Source: Aristaeella lactis (GTDB lineage Bacteria > Bacillota > Clostridia > Christensenellales > Aristaeellaceae). From it: a stretch of 64,000 nt of DNA. Under the pieces are notes generated by a model. It made no database searches. It was not told where the DNA came from and saw only the letters and a list, made by a program, of their open reading frames with translations. Below, one piece after another: positions 45,288 to 54,897 of the stretch (position 1 is the stretch's first letter; each line of letters opens with the position of its first letter). The stretch lies in contig NZ_CP069421.1 of NCBI RefSeq assembly GCF_018118585.1, positions 2,728,001 to 2,792,000 on the forward strand, written 5' to 3'. A program made the position numbers and the translations under genes.

Positions 45288-45396
45288 GGAGACAGGGGAT
45301 AATATGTAGTGCCCCTACCAGTTTGCAACATCGTGGATTTACCTGTAAGCTTTATGCGACACAAAAAAAGGAGACAGGGGACGGTTCTCTGTCTCC
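45288..45396 (+). repeat. Composite REP-like element, copy 1 (upstream of the RAYT gene)
   Basis: It begins GGAGACAGGGGATAATATG, continues TAGTGCCCC and CCAGTTTGCAA, and ends in the palindrome GGAGACAGGGGACGG-TTCTCTGTCTCC (45370-45396) followed by TTTTTTA, which can also terminate transcription. Copies lie at 55995-56078 and, inverted, at 52132-52208. Confidence 0.85.
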
Positions 45397-45479
45397 TTTT
45401 TTATTGACGGCATTCAACAGGCTTGATATGAAAAAGCCATAGGAGGAACAGCATATCGACAGGAAAAGAGGGATAACAG

Positions 45480-46238
45480 ATGCCCCGTACGGCCAGGAAA
45501 AAGAGCTGTAAGCAAATCTACCACGTCATGCTGCGAGGGATCAATAAACAGCAGATCTTTTATGAAAAAGAAGATTATCAGTTCTTTGTCAGTTTGCTGG
45601 AACGGTACAAGGAACCGTGCGGATATGAGATATATGCGTATTGCCTGATGGGGAATCATATTCATCTGTTGATCCGGGAAGGAAATGAAGTAACAACAGG
45701 AGATATCTTCAGGCATATAGGCAGTGCGTTTGTTTATTGGTATAACATCAAGTATGAGAGAGTAGGACATCTGTTTCAGGACAGATATAAAAGTGAACCG
45801 GTTGAAGATGAGACATATCTTTTGACAGTGTTCAGATATATACTGAATAACCCTGTAAAGGCGGGATTATGCTGCAAAGCGGAAGAGTATCCATACAGCA
45901 GTGCGGGGGAGTATCTGAAAGGAATAAACGGAATAACTGATACGTCATATATCAAGGGAATGTATAATGAAAAGAACCTGAAGGAATACATATACCAGAA
46001 GAATGAAGATCAGTGCATGGAAATGGATGAAACGAACCGAAAAAGGGTAACGGATGAAGAAGCCAGGCAACTGATCAGCAAGGAACTGGGCGGCGTTATA
46101 CCTGCAATAGGGAAAGCGAAAGAGCGAAAAGGACTGAACAGCTCAATAAACAGACTGATTCGTGCCGGAATATCCATACGGCAGCTGAGCCGGCTGACAG
46201 GGATAACCAAAAAGATCATTGAAAACGCGTTGGAATAA
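45480..46238 (+). CDS. REP-associated tyrosine transposase (RAYT, Y1_Tnp)
   Basis: 252 residues. Y1 HUH-nuclease domain at 1-150: YHVMLRGINKQQIFYEKEDY, the metal-binding HxH in LMGNHIHLLI near residue 60, and the catalytic Tyr in FRYILNNPVKAGL near 120. The C-terminal third looks like a helix-turn-helix (INRLIRAGISIRQLSRLTGITKKIIENALE). RAYTs are single-copy domesticated relatives of IS200/IS605 transposases that spread short REP palindromes. Here the gene lies between a palindrome 84 bases upstream and a palindrome array 12 bases downstream, and related palindromes fill the following 17 kb. All catalytic residues appear intact. Confidence 0.92.
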   Translation: MPRTARKKSCKQIYHVMLRGINKQQIFYEKEDYQFFVSLLERYKEPCGYEIYAYCLMGNHIHLLIREGNEVTTGDIFRHIGSAFVYWYNIKYERVGHLFQDRYKSEPVEDETYLLTVFRYILNNPVKAGLCCKAEEYPYSSAGEYLKGINGITDTSYIKGMYNEKNLKEYIYQKNEDQCMEMDETNRKRVTDEEARQLISKELGGVIPAIGKAKERKGLNSSINRLIRAGISIRQLSRLTGITKKIIENALE

Positions 46239-46250
46239 TGAACAAAAAAA

Positions 46251-46388
46251 GGAGACACAGAACCGTCCCCTGTCTCCCAGTCCCCTGTCTCCCAGAACCG
46301 TCCCCTGTCTCCTCCTCCCCTGTCTCCTCCTGTCTCCTGCGTCCCCTGTCTCCTGGAATGGAACCGTCCCCTGTCTCCTGTGTCTCCT
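46251..46388 (-). repeat. REP-palindrome array directly after the RAYT gene
   Basis: A mosaic of at least six TCCCCTGTCTCC units, three of them with the full GAACCGTCCCCTGTCTCC wording, read as the reverse complement of the palindrome upstream. Poly-A flanks (AAAAAAA at 46244-46250, GAAAAAAC after 46388) border it. Open frames on both strands are translations of the repeat. Confidence 0.88.
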
Positions 46389-46527
46389 GAAAAAACAATT
46401 AGCAAAGATAAAAGCGAACAAAAGTAAACTGATTTATGCACAGTAGATATAATGCATTAATGCTTCTGCTTTGATATATTGTTATATACCTGTATACATA
46501 TTATGTGGAAATAGGAGGGCCCTTTGT

Positions 46528-47730
46528 TTGAAAATCAGTACAAAAGATACTAGGATTGTTTTCTTAGCAATATGGGTTATGTTGGTTGGATTTAGCGTTG
46601 CTAATATGAGTAATGTATATTATATTACATCGAATATATTAAATAATAGTTGTATTTCATTGGGCTATACAATCAATCCGGTATGCAGGTGTGAAATGTC
46701 TTGCTTTACCTGCGTGAGTATAATTATATACTGGTTAAAAAAACGCAGTGCACATGACAACAACTCATTATCTATCCATATGAAGTTCATGATTTACTTA
46801 AGTGGCTTCCTATGTATATGGATGGTAGCACAACAAGAAGTGACAGACGATTATGAAATCTATCGAGTTTTTTCTACGTCTTCTCTTGCTTTATTATTTG
46901 TTGTGAGTTGGTTTGGTTTTTCAATGATATTTGTTTATGGCAATCGAACAAAAAAGATTGTGTTTTGTGCATATATCCTAGTTATTTTTGGGCTACATGT
47001 CATTATATGTGATTTGGTTACGGGTGCATATTATAATGATGTTTGTAATTCGTTAAGCAAAGTTATATTTGTATTAGTCATGAGCATTCCAGCTGTTTCT
47101 ATGTTATTATGTGGATTATGTAATAAAATAACGAATAGCGAAATAGTGATGATACACAGATTGCCCTATCTATTGATTGTGTTTGGATTGATTATTTCAA
47201 TCATATGGAATGCTTTGATAGGATGCTCTGAGATTGGCTTGTGGTCAATGTTGGGAAGAATTAACTGGCCGGTTTTGATTACTGGAGTTGTAACTATTAT
47301 TATCTTTGGAATAGCGATTTATTTGTTGTTTGCTATAAAATGCATAAGAAAATATCGATTCTTTTTCATGAGTATAATATTAGCAGTATTTATAGAATTA
47401 TTTATGGGATATCTGAGCTTGAGCACTGATAGTTACTACCCGGGTATTAAAATATTTAATTGCACACTATTTCCTGCTTTTTATCTTATACTAACAACTA
47501 TAGTTCAAAGTACTCATCATATGAAGAAATGGGATTCTGTTCTTAGATTGGTTATATATGCCATCATGGCTATAATTCCTTGTTTATTATGTAAAACAGG
47601 AAATTATACCAAAGATTGTATAAGCTTAATAGTTTTATCATCAATGTACAAGGTGCCATTAATTATAGAATTGTTACGCTATTTCTGCCGTAAAGGATAC
47701 GAAAGCAATGGAACAGCTCAAGATCATTGA
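46528..47730 (+). CDS. Multi-pass membrane protein of unknown function
   Basis: 400 residues, AT-rich codons. About ten hydrophobic segments run through the whole length (for example IVFLAIWVMLVGFSVANM near 9-26, FVVSWFGFSMIFVYG, VLITGVVTIIIFGIAIYLLFAI, FFFMSIILAVFIELFMGYL). No family motif was recognised; a cluster of Cys near residues 54-62 (CRCEMSCFTC) is unusual. TTG start behind AGGAGG. A weak promoter (TTGATA, 16 bp, TATACA at 46471-46498) precedes it. The gene sits in the AT-rich accessory region just after the RAYT array and may be cargo. Confidence 0.6.
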   Translation: MKISTKDTRIVFLAIWVMLVGFSVANMSNVYYITSNILNNSCISLGYTINPVCRCEMSCFTCVSIIIYWLKKRSAHDNNSLSIHMKFMIYLSGFLCIWMVAQQEVTDDYEIYRVFSTSSLALLFVVSWFGFSMIFVYGNRTKKIVFCAYILVIFGLHVIICDLVTGAYYNDVCNSLSKVIFVLVMSIPAVSMLLCGLCNKITNSEIVMIHRLPYLLIVFGLIISIIWNALIGCSEIGLWSMLGRINWPVLITGVVTIIIFGIAIYLLFAIKCIRKYRFFFMSIILAVFIELFMGYLSLSTDSYYPGIKIFNCTLFPAFYLILTTIVQSTHHMKKWDSVLRLVIYAIMAIIPCLLCKTGNYTKDCISLIVLSSMYKVPLIIELLRYFCRKGYESNGTAQDH

Positions 47731-47842
47731 AAAGCCTGACGGGAAATGGATAGAGTCCTTGTGCGCTGAGAATGACTAAGAAATGTGAAGAATAACAGTA
47801 CGATGCTGTCTCAATGTTTCAATCGCCTTACGCTGATGAAAG

Positions 47843-47870
47843 AAAGGTCCTGTAGTCGCAGGGCCTTTTT
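47843..47870 (+). terminator. Terminator after the membrane protein gene
   Basis: Stem AGGTCCTG/CAGGGCCT with loop TAGTCG followed by TTTTTTGTG. It is a variant of the CCTGCAGACGCAGG terminator found at 31702, 56105 and 59390. The remainder of the gap to 48082 holds only a weak TTGAAA-17-GAAAAT promoter (47948-47976). Confidence 0.8.
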
Positions 47871-48082
47871 TGTGGGCATTTGGGGACATGAGTGAGTCGG
47901 CAAGTGCTGGCTTTAGCAACACAAACAGGAAAGATTTGTAAGCATGATTGAAATGTACGGTCAAATATGCGAAAATAGAACCACATTTGCATCTGTAAAT
48001 ATATGGAAGCAACATAATGCAGCTGTGGATCAGAAGCCTTTCCGGATCATAAAGGTTGATCAAAAGCATTGGGGGAAAGTTC

Positions 48083-50941
48083 ATGAAGAAGCTTGGTTTG
48101 TTTATTGCTGTGATGGTTGTAATGCTGTGTATAGCTGTTGGAGCATGTGCTGACGGACTGGATTTGGACGGTGAAACTTTTATTCCGGATGAAACATTCC
48201 GGGCATATTTACTTCAGTTTGATACAGATGGAGATCATTCTCTGAATGATGAAGAGATTGATGCTGTTACATGTATAGATGTCACCAATCTGGGAGTCAA
48301 AACGCTTGGAGGACTTTATAACTTTACAGAACTGGAAGAATTGTATTGCAGTGGTAACCAGCTGACGGCCCTGTTTACCGGTGACAACCGGAATCTTAAG
48401 GTTGTTTCGTGTGAAGATAATAGCCTGACATCATTATCGGTGACGGGCAACTACAACCTGGAAAAACTGAATTGCAGCGGAAATGAGCTGACATCATTGG
48501 ATGTCAGCAGCGCATATCCATATCTGAAAAGCCTTGAATGCAAAGGCAACAAAATATCTGAACTGGATATCAGTGAATGCCATGATCTTGTGAAAGTGAT
48601 CATAAAGAACAAACAGAAGGAATATGATACCTACTATTCCTGGGACGGCGGAGAATCAGGATGTTTGAGTGTTGATAAAACAGTAAGCCTGATAACAGGT
48701 GTTGATAAAGGGATTGTCCTGAATGACACCAATTTCCCGGATGAAACATTCAGAGCTTATATTGAAAGGTATTGTGATAACGGCGACGCGATTTTAACTC
48801 CGGAAGAAGTGGATAGCGTCACCTCAATATATGTAAATTACGAAGATATAAAATCATTCAAGGGTATTGAGTTCTTTACATCCCTCAAAGAGCTTCGCTG
48901 CATGGATATAGACATTACGTCTTTGGATCTGAGGGCAAATACGAATCTGGAAGAGCTTAATTGTTATGGATGTCCCATAGAATCGCTGGATTTGGGTCAA
49001 TGTACAAAACTGAGATTGCTAAACTGTTCACGGACGAATATATCATCTCTGGATGTCAGCAAAAATACTTTATTGGAGAAACTGACCTGCTGGTATCTTC
49101 CGATAACATCTATTGATCTGAGCCAGAATGCAAATCTGCAGGAACTGGATTGCCTGCATAATAATCTTAGGGAGCTGGATTTAAGCCACAATCCGGAACT
49201 GACGCAGCTGGACTGCAGGGAAAACCAGCTGACAAAACTGGATTTAAGCAACAACACAAAACTGAAAACTGTGGTATGTAATGACAACCAGCTGACAGCA
49301 TTGGATATCAGCAAATGCGCTGACCTATGGGGCGTGTATTGCTATAATAATCAGCTTACCGAACTGAACACAGAAAACAACGGAACCATATTTTCAATCT
49401 GGTGCAACGGTAATCAGCTGACAACGCTGGACGTGAGTAAAAATCCCAAACTGGCTTATTTCAACTGCAGCGAAAACAAAATAACGGTACTGGATATAAG
49501 TAAATGTCCTGCCCTTATCAAACTGATTGTGGATGAAACAAGATTTGAGGATGATAAAACCTATGGCTGGAGCCGATATATCCCGGAGGAATACTTCGCC
49601 GTGGATAAAAATGTCAGGCTCATTCCGGTGGCGGTTGAAAGTGTTTCTTTGAACTATACCAAGCTGGATATGACCGCGGGCGAGAATAAGCAGCTGACAG
49701 AAACAATATCTCCTTTCTATGCGGGGAATCAGAATATCAGATGGGATAGTGATCATCCGGAAATTGCGATAGTGGATTCAAACGGAAAGATAACGGCTGT
49801 GACGCCTGGACGCGCAACGATAACGGTGACAACTGAGGACAGCGGAAAGACTGCCGCGTGTGTGGTTACAGTTTCTCCTAATGGAGAAGGCTCTGTACCT
49901 GTGTTGGGTGTGACACTGAACAAGGCCGAACTGACACTGTCAGAAGGCGCCATGGAAACGCTGTTTGCCACGGTTACTCCCGCCTATGCTACTAACGGTA
50001 AATTCATCTGGAGCAGCAATAACAACAGCGTTGCAACGGTGGACGCGGGAGGTAAGGTGACTGCTGTTGCGGCCGGCAAGGCAACAATCACCGCAATGTC
50101 AGAAGACGGTACAAAAACAGCAAGCTGCACGGTTATTGTTGATTCGGGAGACAAGGTGGAAGCCTTTGTGACCCGGTGCTACAGCATCATCCTGGGCCGG
50201 AAACCGGATGCCGCGGGATTCGCGGACTGGACGACAGCCCTGAGGAACAAGACAAAGACCGCTTCTGAGATTATCTACGGTTTTGTGGGGAGCAACGAGT
50301 TCAAAAACAAGAACTACAGCTGCTCTGATGTTGTTGAGATCCTGTACAAAGCCATGCTGGGACGCGGTTCTGATGCCAAAGGCAAGGAATATTGGGTTAC
50401 GAAACTGGAGGATGGTCAGCCTGTGGGGGCAGCCATCAATGGGTTCTGCGCGTCCAATGAATTCCAACGGATCTGCAGGGAATACGGAATCACACCCGGT
50501 TCGGTGAAGGTCGAGAGTGCAAACGAAACAGGAAACGGCAATAACGGAGCGGATAACCCGAGAATCCTGACGTCTGCCAGGCGTACGATCAAAAAGGAGA
50601 AAGCGGAAAACTTTATCCGCCGTTGTTATGCACGGATTCTGGGCAGGGAAGTGGACCAGGACGGCCTGACCAACTGGGCCGAGATACTGACAAGTGGACA
50701 GATGACGCCGGAGCAGGTGGCTAACAGCTTCTTCTCTTCTGAGGAATTCGAGAACAGGAACCTGGATAGCGAGGAGATTGTGAAAATCCTATATAGGGTG
50801 TACATGGGCCGTGAAGCTGATCAGGAAGACCTGAACACCTGGGTCGAAAAACTGAACAATGGCACAAAACTGCAGGAACTGGTGAAGACATTCTCAAAGA
50901 CAAAAGAATTTAAGGCTATAATATCTTCGATGATTGATTGA
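48083..50941 (+). CDS. Exported LRR / Big2 / DUF4214 multi-domain protein
   Basis: 952 residues. Signal peptide or lipobox (MKKLGLFIAVMVVMLCIAVGACADG). Two LRR blocks follow (about 30-200 and 215-510), each opened by FxPDETFRAY and an acidic EF-hand/dockerin-like loop (DTDGDHSLNDEEID); units have the LDLSxNxxLxxLDC phrasing. Two Big2 Ig-like domains come next (about 520-610 and 612-695, VTPGRATITVTTEDSGKTA and AAGKATITAMSEDGTKTA). Two DUF4214 domains close the protein (about 698-790 and 845-940, FVTRCYSIILGRKPDAAGFADW and FIRRCYARILGREVDQDGL). A surface adhesin or scaffold is likely; DUF4214 is common in S-layer-associated proteins. No cell-wall sorting motif was seen. Confidence 0.85.
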   Translation: MKKLGLFIAVMVVMLCIAVGACADGLDLDGETFIPDETFRAYLLQFDTDGDHSLNDEEIDAVTCIDVTNLGVKTLGGLYNFTELEELYCSGNQLTALFTGDNRNLKVVSCEDNSLTSLSVTGNYNLEKLNCSGNELTSLDVSSAYPYLKSLECKGNKISELDISECHDLVKVIIKNKQKEYDTYYSWDGGESGCLSVDKTVSLITGVDKGIVLNDTNFPDETFRAYIERYCDNGDAILTPEEVDSVTSIYVNYEDIKSFKGIEFFTSLKELRCMDIDITSLDLRANTNLEELNCYGCPIESLDLGQCTKLRLLNCSRTNISSLDVSKNTLLEKLTCWYLPITSIDLSQNANLQELDCLHNNLRELDLSHNPELTQLDCRENQLTKLDLSNNTKLKTVVCNDNQLTALDISKCADLWGVYCYNNQLTELNTENNGTIFSIWCNGNQLTTLDVSKNPKLAYFNCSENKITVLDISKCPALIKLIVDETRFEDDKTYGWSRYIPEEYFAVDKNVRLIPVAVESVSLNYTKLDMTAGENKQLTETISPFYAGNQNIRWDSDHPEIAIVDSNGKITAVTPGRATITVTTEDSGKTAACVVTVSPNGEGSVPVLGVTLNKAELTLSEGAMETLFATVTPAYATNGKFIWSSNNNSVATVDAGGKVTAVAAGKATITAMSEDGTKTASCTVIVDSGDKVEAFVTRCYSIILGRKPDAAGFADWTTALRNKTKTASEIIYGFVGSNEFKNKNYSCSDVVEILYKAMLGRGSDAKGKEYWVTKLEDGQPVGAAINGFCASNEFQRICREYGITPGSVKVESANETGNGNNGADNPRILTSARRTIKKEKAENFIRRCYARILGREVDQDGLTNWAEILTSGQMTPEQVANSFFSSEEFENRNLDSEEIVKILYRVYMGREADQEDLNTWVEKLNNGTKLQELVKTFSKTKEFKAIISSMID

Positions 50942-50954
50942 GGTGGGTATAAGT

Positions 50955-50987
50955 ACAGGGGTTACGGCGGCATGCTGTAACCCCTGT
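50955..50987 (+). terminator. Hairpin after the LRR/Big2 gene
   Basis: Perfect 11-bp stem ACAGGGGTTAC/GTAACCCCTGT, with no T-run after it. It may end the mRNA or protect its 3' end. Confidence 0.5.
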
Positions 50988-51068
50988 GCCATATGAAGGT
51001 ATCGAAGTGCTGGATGAGTCAAACAGGACAGTCGCTGTTGACTCCAAACTAGAAAAAAGCAGCTGCCC

Positions 51069-51172
51069 GGAAGCAATTGACAGCAAAAAACGTCATAATA
51101 GACAGAGAACAAAAGTAAGAGTAAAAGGAGATACAGAGCTGCTCCCAGTCGCCCGTCCGCCTGTCGCCCAGT
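51069..51172 (+). repeat. Leader repeat, copy C (upstream of the LRR gene)
   Basis: From GGAAGCAATTGACAGC through AACGTCATAATAGACAGAGA to GTAAAAGGAGATACAGAG it matches 59447-59520 nearly base for base, and its first part matches 56162-56208. It contains TTGACA (51077-51082); the best -10 is TAGACA after 16 bp. It ends in degenerate REP sequence (CTCCCAGTCGCCCG). Confidence 0.75.
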
Positions 51173-51192
51173 AAAAGTGAGGTAATTAAGCT

Positions 51193-52065
51193 ATGAAAAC
51201 AAAAACCCTTATAATATTGTTTATCATTAGTAGTATTATTTTTTCCCCAGTAATATCATTATCAGACGATAATCGGGTAGGCGAAATGTTTGAAACAGCA
51301 GATGATATTATTACGGCAATACGTGATGGGAATACCGCTGAATATGAACAATGCTTGTATTTGGAGATCCTATATGATGAGGATGGCTTGAATACTATTC
51401 CTCAAAACGCTTTTTCTTTCTTTCCCAATGTACAGGAATTAACTATTGATTCCGGTGTCACTTGTGAAGATTATAGTTCTATAAAAGACTTAAGAAATCT
51501 AACAGTGCTTAATCTATGTGATGCTGACCTTGTAAACATAGATTTCCTCAATTCATTAACCAATCTTCAAATCCTTGGGTTATCTGGCAATAGCATCAGG
51601 AATGGGAATCCAATAGCATCTTTGCGTGATTTGGAGTTTCTTGATGTTTCAGAGAATGAATTATCAGACATCTCTTTTGTTTCAGAGTTGATAAATCTGA
51701 AAGTGTTATATATTGAAGGAAACAAGGGAATATCAGATATAACTCCATTATCCACCCTTGAAAAACTCGAAGCATTATCTTTATCCAATACGGCTGTTAA
51801 AGATATTGAATCTCTATGCACTCTGAAAAAACTGGAGGAATTATCTGTGGCAGGGAATGGAATAGACAATCTGGATCCTATATCTGCACTGGAGAATTTG
51901 ATTTGGCTAGATGTGAGAAATAATAACATTTTTGATGTATTTCCACTGAGCAAACTGAAGAAACTGGAATATTTGTATCTGGCAGGAAACCCTATAGAAA
52001 ACCTTCAGACGCTGAAAGACCTGCCGCTTATCAGTCTTGATGGCATTATGGAGCTTGCCCCTTAA
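51193..52065 (+). CDS. Exported internalin-type leucine-rich repeat protein
   Basis: 290 residues: signal peptide (1-23, ILFIISSIIFSPVISLS), a short N-terminal cap (about 25-80), then about nine 22-residue LRR units of the internalin SDS22-like type (LRNLTVLNLCDADLVNIDFL, LTNLQILGLSGNSIRNGNP, LENLIWLDVRNNNIFDVFPL). It ends shortly after the last repeat, without an anchor. Binding partner unknown. It follows the leader repeat at 51069. Confidence 0.85.
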   Translation: MKTKTLIILFIISSIIFSPVISLSDDNRVGEMFETADDIITAIRDGNTAEYEQCLYLEILYDEDGLNTIPQNAFSFFPNVQELTIDSGVTCEDYSSIKDLRNLTVLNLCDADLVNIDFLNSLTNLQILGLSGNSIRNGNPIASLRDLEFLDVSENELSDISFVSELINLKVLYIEGNKGISDITPLSTLEKLEALSLSNTAVKDIESLCTLKKLEELSVAGNGIDNLDPISALENLIWLDVRNNNIFDVFPLSKLKKLEYLYLAGNPIENLQTLKDLPLISLDGIMELAP

Positions 52066-52131
52066 GCATTTAGGCACAAGAGATACAAGTGACAGGGGAT
52101 TGATAAGTTCCCTCCATGGGAGAAAGGGACG

Positions 52132-52208
52132 GGAGACACAGAACCGTCCCCTGTCTCCTCCACGTTCTTGCAAACTGGCTGGGGCACTACATATTATTCC
52201 CTGTCTCC
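52132..52208 (-). repeat. Composite REP-like element, copy 2 (inverted)
   Basis: Reverse complement of copies 1 and 3: GGAGACACAGAACCGTCCCC palindrome first, then TTGCAAACTGGCTGGGGCAC and TATTATTCCCTGTCTCC. It lies between the LRR gene and the next WG gene. Confidence 0.85.
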
Positions 52209-52244
52209 AATATTATATGCAGAAGTCAAAAGGAGAAGGTTGTC

Positions 52245-53450
52245 GTGAGAAAAATGTGTTTTTTACTTATTTTGCTTATAATACCAGTTTTTGCATACGG
52301 AGAGAAGCTTTTTTCTCCATATGGTCAATATGGGTTACAACAATTTGAACAAAATGGGAAGATGGGGATATGTGATAATAACGGGAATACTATTGTAGAT
52401 GCTGAATATGAATATATATCACCTGATTTTCATAATGGGTGTGCCATGTTGATAAAAGACCACCTCATTGGTTTTTATAATGAGGTTGGATCTATTATTT
52501 CAGAACCGATTTGGGAAAAAGCTTGGGATTACCAATGTGGACTTGCTTCAATAATGATTGAAAATAGAATCGGATTTATCGATACATTAGGAAATATAAT
52601 TGTTCAACCTATATGGTCTGAGAAGTCAAGCAAGTATTTCTACTGTAATCGTGCTTTAGTCTATGACTTGGAGGGTAATCCATATCTTATAGATAATAAT
52701 GGTAATATAGTTTTTCGTTTTATGGATTTTATAAACGATCAACATTTCGATATTCCGGATGACTTGGCTATAACTACATGTGTTAACGGTTGCTATATAC
52801 TCAGAATGTGGCAGAAAACATATGGCGAGAATTATCACTACTATGTCTTAAATACAGAATTTACTTTGATTGGTCCGTTTATAAGCAAAGCAGATATAGC
52901 ATATATATCGGATGATATCCTTATATTGATTGATGAAGAATCGTCTTCAGAAAACACAGTCAGGTATATTAATCCAGATGGAAGACAATGGTCTCGCATA
53001 ATTGGAACGATAGATGATATGACTTCTTTTGCGGAAGGACGGGGTTTTGTAAAAGCAGAAGAACACAAGTGGTTATGCTTCGATAAGACTGGTAACACTT
53101 TATTTGAACTTGAGCATGATAGGATTCCTATTGGCTATCAGGATGGAATTGTCACTGCTTATGATTATGAATCAGACAATGCATATTATTATGATATTAA
53201 TGGAGAACTATTGTTTACAATACCAGGTGGAGAATTAGCTTCTGGTGAACGAGTATGTTATTACGATATAGATAAATGTGCATATGGATATTATGATTAT
53301 AATATGAACTTGGTTATTGCGCCAGAATGGCAAAGTGCAAATGATTTTGAAGATGAGTATACAGTGGTTTACGACAAAGAATATAATGCTTATTGGATAG
53401 ATAGAGAAGGTCATGTTATAGCACCATATAAGACTACCATACAAGACTAA
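52245..53450 (+). CDS. Exported WG-repeat protein
   Basis: 401 residues: signal peptide (MRKMCFLLILLIIPVFAYGEK), then WG-type units such as GKMGICDNNGNTIVDAEYEYI, NRIGFIDTLGNIIVQPIW, HKWLCFDKTGNTLFEL and CAYGYYDYNMNLVIAPEW, the last a few residues from the end. GTG start at 52245 was chosen for AAAGGAGAAGG 9 bases upstream; the frame extending back to 52116 runs through the REP element and is not coding. No catalytic motif. Confidence 0.82.
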   Translation: MRKMCFLLILLIIPVFAYGEKLFSPYGQYGLQQFEQNGKMGICDNNGNTIVDAEYEYISPDFHNGCAMLIKDHLIGFYNEVGSIISEPIWEKAWDYQCGLASIMIENRIGFIDTLGNIIVQPIWSEKSSKYFYCNRALVYDLEGNPYLIDNNGNIVFRFMDFINDQHFDIPDDLAITTCVNGCYILRMWQKTYGENYHYYVLNTEFTLIGPFISKADIAYISDDILILIDEESSSENTVRYINPDGRQWSRIIGTIDDMTSFAEGRGFVKAEEHKWLCFDKTGNTLFELEHDRIPIGYQDGIVTAYDYESDNAYYYDINGELLFTIPGGELASGERVCYYDIDKCAYGYYDYNMNLVIAPEWQSANDFEDEYTVVYDKEYNAYWIDREGHVIAPYKTTIQD

Positions 53451-53453
53451 GAA

Positions 53454-53533
53454 GGAGACAGGAAGACAGGGGACGGTTCTCTGTCTCCAGTCGCCATGTC
53501 TTTGTGTTTCGGCGTTTTCCATCCCCTGTCTCC
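53454..53533 (+). repeat. REP-like palindromes between the WG gene and the next gene
   Basis: One full palindrome GGGGACGGTTCTCTGTCTCC (53469-53488) preceded by GGAGACAGGAAGACA, and one half unit TCCCCTGTCTCC ending at 53533. It begins three bases after the WG stop codon and ends 36 bases before the next start. Confidence 0.85.
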
Positions 53534-53569
53534 ATTATATAAAATATGATAAATAATACGGGAGGAAAA

Positions 53570-54709
53570 ATGAAAAGAGATATTATTGTTTGCTTGAAGA
53601 TCATTATAATTTTATTATGCTTCCTTTTCCCTGTGGCATCATGCGCTGAAGAATCGGCTCGCATTAACCCTTTAAGATATGATTACTCTTCTTCTCTTTA
53701 TTGGGGATACTCTGCGACTTGGAATAATGAAGATCTGGATGCGACCTTCCAGAAGTTTCAGGATATGCCGCAATCCGAATTACAGGATATGTATGATCAT
53801 CCTGAAAATTGGGGGAAGGGATGGATTCTATTTAGCGTATCCCCTTCATGGGTAGATGGGGTCGGCAATCTCGGTTATTTTTCAACACCTGAAGTATTGA
53901 AAGAGATAACAGGAAAATACAGCAATAGGGGATTATTGTATTACGGGAACATGTCAATTGAAAATATCAGAATAGACAATAGCAATGAGATAGGTATATA
54001 TCCATATTATTATATGCAAGTATTGTATAATGAAGACCCGGATACAGATAATTCCATGATCAGTAATGAATGGGTTTTGGAATATGTTTACAAAAAAGCC
54101 GACAATCCGGATGATATATTGGAAGAAAAAATGCGGGATATTTGCCTGTATGCTGATGTATACGTATTGCAATCTGACGGATTTTACACATATAAGGATG
54201 TTGAGATTAGTTTGAATAATATCAAAAAGGCACAACCATTGAATAAAGCGGCGGTTTCGGTTCGCCTAAACAAAGCAGAATTATGCACTGAAGATGATGA
54301 TCCAAACCTTGATACTGCTTATGATATTATCTATGTAGATGACGAATTGGATAGAGATACAGACGATTTGCCGTCATATTTGTATGCGCTTGAGCTAGAT
54401 ATCAGTATAAACGATGATATATCTGTAACGCCATACGATTATGAGGAACAACCAATTGAAGACTCCTGGGTTGTGTTTCTGGAGGATGAAAGTCAGGAGA
54501 CTGTATGGGGTCCGGTGAAAAACGCGAAACTCGAAAATTACTACTTGCTGACCAATAAAAAGCTAACAGATATCCGCACTGGTGACCTATGGCTGAGCTT
54601 TTGTACAGTACATATTCAGGGCAAAGAATGGTTCAACGAAATACCTTTTAATATTGTAATTGAAATATCACAGGAGATTAGTGGAAAGGCTGAAGCACAG
54701 AAGCCGTGA
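53570..54709 (+). CDS. Exported protein of an unrecognised paralogous family (member 1)
   Basis: 379 residues. The N-terminus MKRDIIVCLKIIIILLCFLFPVASCAEES contains VASC, a possible lipobox, so it may be a lipoprotein. The mature part is acidic and Tyr-rich; it begins with a YDYSSSLYWGY phrase that parallels SYDFSASNNWGE in the gene at 54898 and SYDIVDRYKS in the one at 57404, and has a long C-terminal beta-rich segment (WVVFLEDESQETVWGPVKNAKLE). I know no family for it. ATG at 53570 behind GGGAGG. Confidence 0.65.
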   Translation: MKRDIIVCLKIIIILLCFLFPVASCAEESARINPLRYDYSSSLYWGYSATWNNEDLDATFQKFQDMPQSELQDMYDHPENWGKGWILFSVSPSWVDGVGNLGYFSTPEVLKEITGKYSNRGLLYYGNMSIENIRIDNSNEIGIYPYYYMQVLYNEDPDTDNSMISNEWVLEYVYKKADNPDDILEEKMRDICLYADVYVLQSDGFYTYKDVEISLNNIKKAQPLNKAAVSVRLNKAELCTEDDDPNLDTAYDIIYVDDELDRDTDDLPSYLYALELDISINDDISVTPYDYEEQPIEDSWVVFLEDESQETVWGPVKNAKLENYYLLTNKKLTDIRTGDLWLSFCTVHIQGKEWFNEIPFNIVIEISQEISGKAEAQKP

Positions 54710-54734
54710 ACCTGAGACCATTGAGGAAACACTG

Positions 54735-54787
54735 GGAGATGGAGAGGGGGATGGTTCTCTGTCTCCTTTTTCAGTTCCCTGTCTCCT
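54735..54787 (+). repeat. REP-like palindrome
   Basis: GAGGGGGATGGTTCTCTGTCTCC followed by TTTTTC and a half unit TTCCCTGTCTCC. The T-run allows it to work as the terminator of the preceding gene. The rest of the gap to 54897 is AT-rich without clear signals. Confidence 0.8.
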
Positions 54788-54897
54788 ATATATACAATAA
54801 TCCGGAAATAATACAAAAATTTGAGATTTACAAAGAAGATCAAGAGAAAAAGAAAAAAAGTAACTAATGTCAGAAAGGCATAAAGGAGATATGTACT

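Noticed and set aside
45288-46388. CRISPR array or insertion sequence interpretation of the repeats
   Set aside because: Repeats are irregularly spaced, palindromic and differ in length, with no unique equal-sized spacers, no cas genes and no terminal inverted repeats bounding the transposase.
46010-46446. Frames across the REP array after the RAYT gene
   Set aside because: Repetitive translations (GDRGRF-like or SPLSP-like) caused by the palindromes.
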